The notes below the pieces were generated by a model. It did not search any database and was not told the origin of the DNA. It worked only from the letters and a program-made list of their open reading frames with translations. Positions 57,630 to 64,000 of a stretch of 64,000 nt of DNA are shown one piece after another. Within the stretch, counting starts at the first letter, position 1. Every line of letters starts with the position of its first letter. The stretch spans positions 1-64,000 of the forward strand of contig NZ_LUHJ01000009.1 of the NCBI RefSeq assembly GCF_001597745.1. Reading direction: 5' to 3'. Source of the stretch: Anabaena sp. 4-3 (GTDB taxonomy: Bacteria; Cyanobacteriota; Cyanobacteriia; Cyanobacteriales; Nostocaceae). A program made the position numbers and the translations under genes.

Positions 57630-58676
57630 ATGCTTGCTCAGATATATCATCTGATTGCCTTCCTGATTGCTGCCGTAGTCGTTCTCTGGACTACGCCAGA
57701 TGTTAAAAATATTGGTATTAGAAGCGGACGTGTGGATCAACCAGGCGATCGCAAAATTCATGACCGTCCAATGGTACGCTTGGGCGGAGTTTCTATCTTC
57801 GCAGGTACTACAATCTCTCTGTTAATTGTTTGGTGGTTGGGTGGATTTGCCAACCTCCCACCGGATAAAGAATGGCAAATATGGGGCGTAACTTTAGGGG
57901 GGCTGGGCTTTTTTCTCATTGGGTTAGCCGATGACTTATTAAGTTTATCTCCCTTGAAACGCTTGCTTGTACAAATGATTGTTGCTGCCGGAGCATGGAA
58001 AGCAGGTGTAAGTATAGATTTTATCACCGTTCCCACCGTTGGTATAGTTGACCTCGACTGGCTAAGTTTACCCATCACCGTCATTTGGTTAGTAGGGATG
58101 GTAAATGCTATTAACTGGATTGATGGATTAGATGGTTTAGCGGCTGGGGTTTCTGGTATTGCGGCTATGGTGATGCTGCTGGTGTCTTTGTTTATGCACC
58201 AACCAGCCGCCGCTTTAATTGCTGCCGCTTTAGCTGGTGCTGCTTTGGGCTTTCTACGCTATAACTTCAACCCAGCACAAATCTTTATGGGGGATGGCGG
58301 CTCATATTTCATGGGCTTCACTTTAGCCTCTGTAGGTGTGATCGGTTTAGTCAAAATACCTGCTTTTACCGCCGTTCTTTTACCATACTTGATTTTAGCA
58401 GTCCCCATCGTCGATATGTCCGCCGTGATTTTGGCACGCTTGCGACGAGGTAAACTACCTTGGGTTGCAGATAAATGTCATCTGCATCACCGACTGCTAG
58501 AGGCTGGTTTATCCCATAGGTGGACAGTATTATTTATCTACTCTCTCACCTTGTGGGTGGGCAGTTTAGCCCTATTTGTGGCTGGTGTCCCTAGCAGCAT
58601 TGTTTACATTTGTGCCGCTACTTCCCTATTAAGTTATGTGGTTTGGCGAGTTCGTAAATTCTCTCAACAGAAGTGA
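57630..58676 (+). CDS. WecA/MraY-type undecaprenyl-phosphate sugar-1-phosphate transferase
   Basis: 348 residues, ten or eleven membrane helices. Motifs: KIHDRPMVRLGG, LIGLADDLLSLSPLKRLLVQ, NAINWIDGLDGLAAG and the catalytic MGDGGSYFMGF. The CHLHHRLLEAGLSHR loop is WecA-like rather than MraY. It would load a GlcNAc-phosphate (or similar) onto undecaprenyl phosphate to begin polysaccharide or teichoic-acid-like synthesis. Confidence 0.9.
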   Translation: MLAQIYHLIAFLIAAVVVLWTTPDVKNIGIRSGRVDQPGDRKIHDRPMVRLGGVSIFAGTTISLLIVWWLGGFANLPPDKEWQIWGVTLGGLGFFLIGLADDLLSLSPLKRLLVQMIVAAGAWKAGVSIDFITVPTVGIVDLDWLSLPITVIWLVGMVNAINWIDGLDGLAAGVSGIAAMVMLLVSLFMHQPAAALIAAALAGAALGFLRYNFNPAQIFMGDGGSYFMGFTLASVGVIGLVKIPAFTAVLLPYLILAVPIVDMSAVILARLRRGKLPWVADKCHLHHRLLEAGLSHRWTVLFIYSLTLWVGSLALFVAGVPSSIVYICAATSLLSYVVWRVRKFSQQK

Positions 58677-58730
58677 AAAGCAATAAAGTAATATAAGCAA
58701 TCTTTACTTTTGCTTTTTTACCTATTAAAA

Positions 58731-59981
58731 ATGAGTGCAGAAATTATTTGTGTTGGAACTGAATTGTTGTTGGGGGACATCCTCAACAGCAATTCTCAAT
58801 TTTTAGCCCAACAACTAGCCCAATTAGGCATTCCCCATTATTATCAAACAGTGGTGGGGGATAATCCAGAACGCATCAAGCAAGTTATTGAAATTGCTAT
58901 TTCCAGAGCTAAAATTTTAATTTTCACGGGTGGACTCGGCCCTACACCAGATGACCTCACCTGTGAAACCATTGCTGATTTTTTTGGTGTTCCCTTGCTG
59001 GAAAGTCCAGAAATTATTGAAGATATTACCCAAAAATTCGCCCAGCGTGGTCGGGTAATGACTCCCAGCAACCGCAAGCAAGCTTTAATTCCCCAAGGTG
59101 CGGAAATTTTACCTAATCCCAGTGGAACAGCACCCGGTATTATCTGGCAACCCCGTCCTGAAATCACCATTTTCACTTTTCCCGGTGTTCCTAGTGAAAT
59201 GCACCGGATGTGGCAAGAAACAGCAGTACCATTTTTGAAAAGTCAAGGCTGGGGTCAAGAAATTATTTACAGTCGCAGTTTGAAATTTTGGGGTATTGGT
59301 GAATCGGCTTTAGCAGAAAAAGTTAGTGCTTATTTGAATCTGCCTAACCCTACAGTAGCACCCTATGCAGGTAAGGGAGAGGTGAGGTTGCGTGTCTGTG
59401 CCAAAGCGACTTCACCAGCAGCAGCCGAAGCTTTAATTGCGCCTGTAGAGAAACAAATTAAAGAAATTGCTGGGTTAGATTTTTATGGTGTGAATAATGA
59501 CAGTCTGGCTTCCGTGGTTGGTGAGTTACTGCGGGGTTCAGGGGAAACTTTGGCGGTAGCGGAATCATGCACAGGCGGCGGTTTAGGGCAGATGTTAACG
59601 GAAATTTCCGGCAGTTCTGTTTATTTTTGGGGTGGTGTAATTTCTTACGATAATTCAGCGAAAGTTGGGTTACTGGGGGTGAACCCAGAAGATTTAGAAA
59701 AATTTGGGGCGGTGAGTGATACTGTAGCTGAACAAATGGCAATGGGTGTAAAAACTCGTTTGTCAACAACTTGGGGTTTAAGTATTACTGGCATTGCTGG
59801 GCCGACTGGGGGAACGGATATTAAGCCTGTGGGTTTGGTTTACATTGGTTTAGCAGGGCCGAAGGATGAAGTGGCGAGTTTTAAATATCAGTTCGGCACT
59901 ATGCGCGATCGCTCGTTTATTCGTCATTTAAGTGCGTGTACAGCCCTGGATTTATTGCGACGGCGGTTGTTGACAAGGTAG
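58731..59981 (+). CDS. cinA: CinA family protein (NMN deamidase / ADP-ribose pyrophosphatase)
   Basis: 416 residues. The N-terminal MoaB/MogA-like domain has ICVGTELLLGDILNSNSQFL and FTGGLGPTPDDLTCETIAD. The C-terminal PncC domain has AVAESCTGGGLGQMLTEISG and GITGIAGPTGGTDIKPVG. The product recycles NMN and may hydrolyse ADP-ribose; the competence link implied by the name is not established here. The ATG at 58731 matches other CinA starts (MSAEIICVG). Confidence 0.95.
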   Translation: MSAEIICVGTELLLGDILNSNSQFLAQQLAQLGIPHYYQTVVGDNPERIKQVIEIAISRAKILIFTGGLGPTPDDLTCETIADFFGVPLLESPEIIEDITQKFAQRGRVMTPSNRKQALIPQGAEILPNPSGTAPGIIWQPRPEITIFTFPGVPSEMHRMWQETAVPFLKSQGWGQEIIYSRSLKFWGIGESALAEKVSAYLNLPNPTVAPYAGKGEVRLRVCAKATSPAAAEALIAPVEKQIKEIAGLDFYGVNNDSLASVVGELLRGSGETLAVAESCTGGGLGQMLTEISGSSVYFWGGVISYDNSAKVGLLGVNPEDLEKFGAVSDTVAEQMAMGVKTRLSTTWGLSITGIAGPTGGTDIKPVGLVYIGLAGPKDEVASFKYQFGTMRDRSFIRHLSACTALDLLRRRLLTR

Positions 59982-60005
59982 CCGCAAGCAAATCAGTTTT
60001 TGTAG

Positions 60006-60064
60006 GGTGGGCATTGCTTGGTAGTAGCTAAAACTCTGATTCTTACGTGTTGGTAATGCCCACC
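60006..60064. repeat. GGTGGGCATT hairpin repeat
   Basis: GGTGGGCATT (60006-60015) and AATGCCCACC (60055-60064) are perfect inverted arms around 39 bases. The GCAATGCCCACCCTAC-type motif is also inside the 123-bp element. It lies between cinA and the DUF2993 gene. Confidence 0.75.
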
Positions 60065-60302
60065 TGAAGCTTATTGAAAAGCTGGATTATCAGTTAGTCC
60101 TCATCTATTAGTCCTAGTGATGTGACTGTTAACATAATTCAATAATTCGCAACACTCATTCAAGAGTTACACTAGATACACTGAAGCTAATACTATCAGG
60201 CAACTCAGGTCAAATTATCAGGACAAATAATCGCTAGATACTTGCTCTATTCTTCACAGTTTGTTACAAAAGTACAAAGAACTTCGAGAGACCCAAAACC
60301 CA

Positions 60303-61097
60303 ATGTTCGGCGGACTAACTGGTTTACAAGATCCTAAAGGCACTGATTGGGGCGAAAAAATGCTCAACACAGTCGCCAGCCAAACGATTCGCCATCTGTT
60401 TACCAAAAGCGAGTCAGTAGAAGTCCTTGTGCGCTGCTATCCCTCCAGCAAACTGTTGCAAGGCAGCATTGATAGTTTTAAAATGAGCGGTCGCGGTTTG
60501 GTCATCCGTAGAGATTTCGCGGTTGAGGAGATGTCTTTTGAAACGGATGCTGTGGCTATTGACTTTGGTGCAGTGTTGAGCGGCAAATTGAATCTTAAGC
60601 AACCGACGCAAGCGATCGCTCAAGTAATATTATCTGAAGATGGTATCAACCAAGCTTTTGATGCGGAACTCGTAAGAAAGCGGTTAGTAAATCTCTCTGT
60701 ACCTGCTTTAACAGAATTATCTGGTGGTAAGCCAGTTTCGTTTACCGAGGTTCAGGTGAAACTGTTACCCCAGAATCGTTTAAAACTTTCAGCCAAAGCG
60801 GATTTAAACAGTGGAGAACTCATACCACTGCACATGACTTTAAGCATCGCTATCGAAAAGCGTCGCCGAATTTCTTTTAAAGACCCGCAATTAGAACTGG
60901 ATTTAGTTCCAGAAGCACAAAAAGAAATATCCCAAACCCTCAGCCTAGCACTGGCGGAAATTTTAGATAATATGGTCGATTTAGACCGTTTTGATTTGGA
61001 TGGGGTAAAAATGCGGCTCAACCGTTTAGAAACTGAAGGACAAAGGTTGATTTTTAGCGGCTATGCAGAAATTGAACGCATTCCCCGTAATTCTTAA
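60303..61097 (+). CDS. DUF2993 family protein
   Basis: About 264 residues from ATG 60303; the frame reaches 60261. DUF2993 is a lipid-binding-like beta/alpha family common in cyanobacteria and actinobacteria. Segments include VEVLVRCYPSSKLLQGSIDS, FETDAVAIDFGAVLSGKLN and FSGYAEIERIP near the end. No signal peptide. Role unknown. It is convergent with ugd. Confidence 0.8.
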   Translation: MFGGLTGLQDPKGTDWGEKMLNTVASQTIRHLFTKSESVEVLVRCYPSSKLLQGSIDSFKMSGRGLVIRRDFAVEEMSFETDAVAIDFGAVLSGKLNLKQPTQAIAQVILSEDGINQAFDAELVRKRLVNLSVPALTELSGGKPVSFTEVQVKLLPQNRLKLSAKADLNSGELIPLHMTLSIAIEKRRRISFKDPQLELDLVPEAQKEISQTLSLALAEILDNMVDLDRFDLDGVKMRLNRLETEGQRLIFSGYAEIERIPRNS

Positions 61098-61103
61098 ATG
61101 AAA

Positions 61104-61129
61104 TACCGCCTAGAAACATCTAGGCGGTA
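61104..61129. terminator. Bidirectional terminator
   Basis: TACCGCCTAGA and TCTAGGCGGTA form a perfect 11-base stem with a four-base loop, seven bases past the DUF2993 stop. A T-rich run is lacking on either side, but the stem is strong and lies between convergent genes. Confidence 0.65.
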
Positions 61130-61207
61130 CTCTAAAACTTAATTGCGAATTACGAATTGCGTTGGTGTTAGCCTACGCCTGGCGGTATTGGGAATTGTTT
61201 TCAATCT

Positions 61208-62599
61208 CTATCGTCCAATACCGATGTATTGGAATCCAGCCCTCATCATAGATTCGGGATCGAGGAAGTTACGACCATCGATCACGACAGGGTTGTGCAT
61301 GAGTGTCGCCATTTTAGCGTAGTCGAGAGAACTAAACTGCGTCCATTCGGTGACAAGTACCAAAGCGTCGCAGCCATCAGCCAAACGTTCAGCATCGGTT
61401 TCTACTAACACGCCAGAAAGACCATGACGCATTCCTGTCTGGGAAATGATGGGGTCGTAGGCTTTGACTTTAGCACCTAAGCGGTTGAGTTGTTCAATTA
61501 AGTTAAGTGCAGGTGCATCGCGTAAATCGTCGGTATCAGGCTTAAAGGTGAGACCTAACAGACCGACTGTTTTACCTTTGAGGATTTTTAGGGCTTGCTG
61601 AAGTTTTTCTAGAGCAATTAGGCGTTGGCGTTCGTTGACGCTGACAGCAGATTTTAACAATTGAGCTTCATAACCGTAGTCGTCAGCTGTGTGAATCAAC
61701 GCTGAAACGTCTTTGGGGAAGCAAGAACCACCCCAACCAATACCAGCTTGTAAAAACTTGTTACCAATACGAGAGTCTAAACCAATACCTTTGGCGACTT
61801 GGGTAACATCAGCACCAACGCGATCGCAAATGTTAGCGACTTCGTTAATAAAGCTAATCTTGGTAGCGAGGAAAGCGTTAGCGGCGTATTTAATCATCTC
61901 TGCCGAACTGAGGTCTGTTACCAGTACAGATACAGGCGGTAAAGATTGGTCTTCGGCGAATTTGCGCTCAACAATCGGGGTGTACAGTTCTTGCATCATC
62001 GCGATCGCTTTGCTGCTATTACCACCTAGAACAATGCGATCAGGGTTAAATGTATCGTAAACTGCCGAACCTTCCCGTAAGAACTCTGGGTTACTAACGA
62101 CATCAAACTGCGGTACAACCTCAGATAATTGCTCTTCGCTAGCTACTCCACCTGCTGTTACTAGGGTTTTTTGACGTTCAGCCATCCCATCTAAAACGAT
62201 CATTCGCACCCAGTCACCTGAACCAATGGGGACTGTAGACTTGTTAACAATTACCTTATAACCACCATTGAGGTTAGCACCAATACCACGCGCTACAGCT
62301 TCCACATAACGGGTATCACTTTCACCTGTGGGTAAGGGTGGTGTTCCTACAGCAATAAATAAAATTTCTCCGTGGCTGACACCGGCTGCTAAATCTGTGG
62401 TAAATTGGATGTTCCCACGTTCAATAGCCGACTGCATAATTTCTGATAGTCCTGGCTCAAAAATCGGCGATTGCCCAGACTTCATCAGCTTGACTTTTTC
62501 TTCGTTATTATCTACACAAATCACATCATGTCCGATGTGAGCCAAGCACGCACCGGTTACTAAGCCAACGTAGCCTGTACCTATAACGCAAACACGCAT
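61208..62599 (-). CDS. ugd: UDP-glucose 6-dehydrogenase
   Basis: 463 residues. The NAD site is VIGTGYVGLVTGACLAHIG (residues about 5-23), the catalytic Cys is in GIGWGGSCFPKDVSALI, and the C-terminal UDP-binding domain includes FKPDTDDLRDAPALNLIEQL. It oxidises UDP-glucose twice to UDP-glucuronate. With the next gene upstream (decarboxylase) it gives UDP-xylose. Same strand, 106-base gap with a hairpin, possibly one transcript. Confidence 0.96.
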   Translation of the reverse strand: MRVCVIGTGYVGLVTGACLAHIGHDVICVDNNEEKVKLMKSGQSPIFEPGLSEIMQSAIERGNIQFTTDLAAGVSHGEILFIAVGTPPLPTGESDTRYVEAVARGIGANLNGGYKVIVNKSTVPIGSGDWVRMIVLDGMAERQKTLVTAGGVASEEQLSEVVPQFDVVSNPEFLREGSAVYDTFNPDRIVLGGNSSKAIAMMQELYTPIVERKFAEDQSLPPVSVLVTDLSSAEMIKYAANAFLATKISFINEVANICDRVGADVTQVAKGIGLDSRIGNKFLQAGIGWGGSCFPKDVSALIHTADDYGYEAQLLKSAVSVNERQRLIALEKLQQALKILKGKTVGLLGLTFKPDTDDLRDAPALNLIEQLNRLGAKVKAYDPIISQTGMRHGLSGVLVETDAERLADGCDALVLVTEWTQFSSLDYAKMATLMHNPVVIDGRNFLDPESMMRAGFQYIGIGR

Positions 62600-62661
62600 T
62601 GTTTAACTCCTCACTTTGTTTGGGGTTTTTCTTAAAAAAGAAGTGTCAATTTTACACTCCC

Positions 62662-62693
62662 ACTCTGCCAGGAAATGCCGTCAGTGGCAGAGT
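62662..62693 (-). terminator. Intergenic hairpin between decarboxylase and ugd genes
   Basis: ACTCTGCCA and TGGCAGAGT form a nine-base stem. No U-run follows on the minus strand, so it may only modulate read-through from the upstream gene. Confidence 0.35.
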
Positions 62694-62705
62694 AAAGCTT
62701 GTATA

Positions 62706-63641
62706 CTAAACGATATTTTTGATGCGATCGCGAAAATCTTCTATTGTCAGTTTTAACCCGTCTTGCAGAGGAATGGTAGGTTCCCAATTTAACAGGGTTC
62801 TTGCTTTTGTGATATCCGGTTGGCGACGACGGGGATCGTCAGCCGGTAAAGGCTCAAATTTAATTTCTGCATCCGGGTTGATTAAATTCTGCACAGCTTG
62901 AGCCAATTCTAAAATCGTGTATTCACCGGGATTACCCAGATTCACTGGGCCGATGTAGTCACTATTCATCAGGCGGAGAAAGCCTTCCACTAGGTCAGAA
63001 ACGTAGCAAAAACTACGAGTTTGCGAACCATCACCGTAGACAGTTAACGGTTCGCCGCGTAAAGCTTGAACAATAAAGTTACTCACCACCCGCCCATCGT
63101 TTTCTAACATTCTCGGCCCGTAAGTGTTGAATATACGGACAACTCGAATATCAACTTTATTTTGTCGGTAATAATCAAACGCCAGTGTCTCAGCAATTCT
63201 TTTACCTTCGTCGTAACAAGAACGCAGCCCGATGGGATTGACGTTACCCCTATACTCTTCTGTTTGGGGATGAACCTCTGGATCACCATACACTTCACTG
63301 GTTGAAGCTAAGAAAAACCTAGCCTTCACACGTTTAGCCAACCCCAACATATTGAGTGTACCTATGACGTTAGTTTTAACGGTTTTCACGGGGTTGTATT
63401 GATAATGCACTGGGGAAGCCGGACAAGCTAGGTGATAAATTTGATCCACTTCTAACCGCATCGGTTCCGTGATGTCATGGCGGATGAGTTCAAAGTTCGG
63501 ATGATTTATCCATTTGAGGATGTTACGTTTATGACCTGTGTAGAAGTTATCTAAACAGATGACTTCATGGCCTTCAGGCATTAATCGGTCAATCAGATGG
63601 GAACCGATAAAGCCGGCACCACCCGTTACCAAAATTCTCAT
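62706..63641 (-). CDS. UDP-glucuronate decarboxylase (UXS type)
   Basis: 311 residues, extended SDR fold. The NAD site is [16 protein letters not shown]. The catalytic Tyr/Lys are in SCYDEGKR, with Ser in [17 protein letters not shown] and the [18 protein letters not shown] segments are shared by UXS/ArnA-type enzymes. It turns UDP-glucuronate into UDP-xylose; a plain UDP-sugar epimerase role is less likely, since SCYDEGKR and neighbour ugd favour UXS. The protein lacks the membrane segment of animal UXS. Confidence 0.9.
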   Translation of the reverse strand: MRILVTGGAGFIGSHLIDRLMPEGHEVICLDNFYTGHKRNILKWINHPNFELIRHDITEPMRLEVDQIYHLACPASPVHYQYNPVKTVKTNVIGTLNMLGLAKRVKARFFLASTSEVYGDPEVHPQTEEYRGNVNPIGLRSCYDEGKRIAETLAFDYYRQNKVDIRVVRIFNTYGPRMLENDGRVVSNFIVQALRGEPLTVYGDGSQTRSFCYVSDLVEGFLRLMNSDYIGPVNLGNPGEYTILELAQAVQNLINPDAEIKFEPLPADDPRRRQPDITKARTLLNWEPTIPLQDGLKLTIEDFRDRIKNIV

Positions 63642-64000
63642 ATTTTTTTAGTTGCTTACAGATATTGCTAACTGCTTATCGTTAATTTAGAATACCCAAC
63701 CCATGTATGAAAATACAGAATGAATAAGGATAATTCGCAACTTAACAATAAAATAGAGTAATTTTACTACGTCTTGATTTTTGTGGCATTGTGTTAAATG
63801 CTTGCCTAAGTCATATAGCAAAATAACAAACATCATCTAATGTTTGTCTTTACCTGGCTGAGAATTTACCAAATCTTTAATAATATAAAGTATTTTGAAG
63901 ACAAAGTTACACAAAACTGAGTTGTAACTCTTTTATCACTATGGAAAGTCAAACAGTAGCTGTTTTGTTGATAAATACTGATTGTATACTTTCTGCCTTG
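63642..64000. other. AT-rich spacer at the window end
   Basis: Region upstream of the UDP-glucuronate decarboxylase gene; should contain its promoter. No credible frame, RNA or repeat is visible before the window ends. Confidence 0.4.

Overview
The window looks like chromosome of a filamentous, probably heterocyst-forming cyanobacterium (Nostocales). The evidence is the many GCGATCGC (HIP1) octamers, heptad repeats of the TAATGAC type between genes, abundant small inverted-repeat elements, and cyanobacterial families (DUF2358, Tic20, AvaK-like PRC-barrel/DUF2382 proteins, cyanobacterial RecG). No tRNA, rRNA, CRISPR array or intact transposase gene was found.

Layout. 1-7600: a secreted pentapeptide-repeat protein, an alpha/beta hydrolase divergent from a DUF2358 protein, three DUF2382 proteins (two with a PRC barrel) and a short-type transketolase. 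8016-15294: a complete N-ATPase operon on the minus strand in the order D-C-Q-(antiporter remnant)-R-B-E-F-A-G. Its c subunit carries the two-carboxylate Na+ motif (E32/E65). The broken CPA2-type Na+/H+ antiporter between atpQ and atpR keeps only its two ends. 15700-22541: GH31 glucosidase, CbpA/CbpM co-chaperone pair, HdeD-like membrane protein and an erythromycin-esterase-family protein, which looks like a carbohydrate and stress cluster. 22837-27016: KDPG aldolase, two L,D-transpeptidases, a TauE/SafE permease and a glycosyltransferase.

27400-31500 is the most unusual segment. A PD-(D/E)XK (HsdR-N-like) nuclease domain is fused to a ParA ATPase, and its stop codon overlaps the start of a ParB-like gene. 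Just upstream is a tandem second ParA whose own nuclease part is reduced to a remnant with a stop codon, cut off exactly at an inverted-repeat element.

31498-42318: type 2 NADH dehydrogenase, a four-gene CUT1-type sugar ABC transporter, an FdhF/YdeP-like molybdopterin oxidoreductase and an orphan ParA, separated by repeat-rich spacers. 42485-63641 is mostly housekeeping: recG, tsf, rpsB with a foldable leader, argG, a DedA protein, a STAS protein, rpsF, a FAH-family enzyme, Tic20, a candidate small RNA, glyA, a WecA/MraY-type transferase, cinA, a DUF2993 protein, and ugd plus a UDP-glucuronate decarboxylase (UDP-glucose to UDP-xylose).

At least four small inverted-repeat families occur here, two of them sharing an internal hairpin. 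The heptad repeats supply the last codons of three unrelated genes. Functional calls rest on motif reading and family knowledge; no database search was possible.
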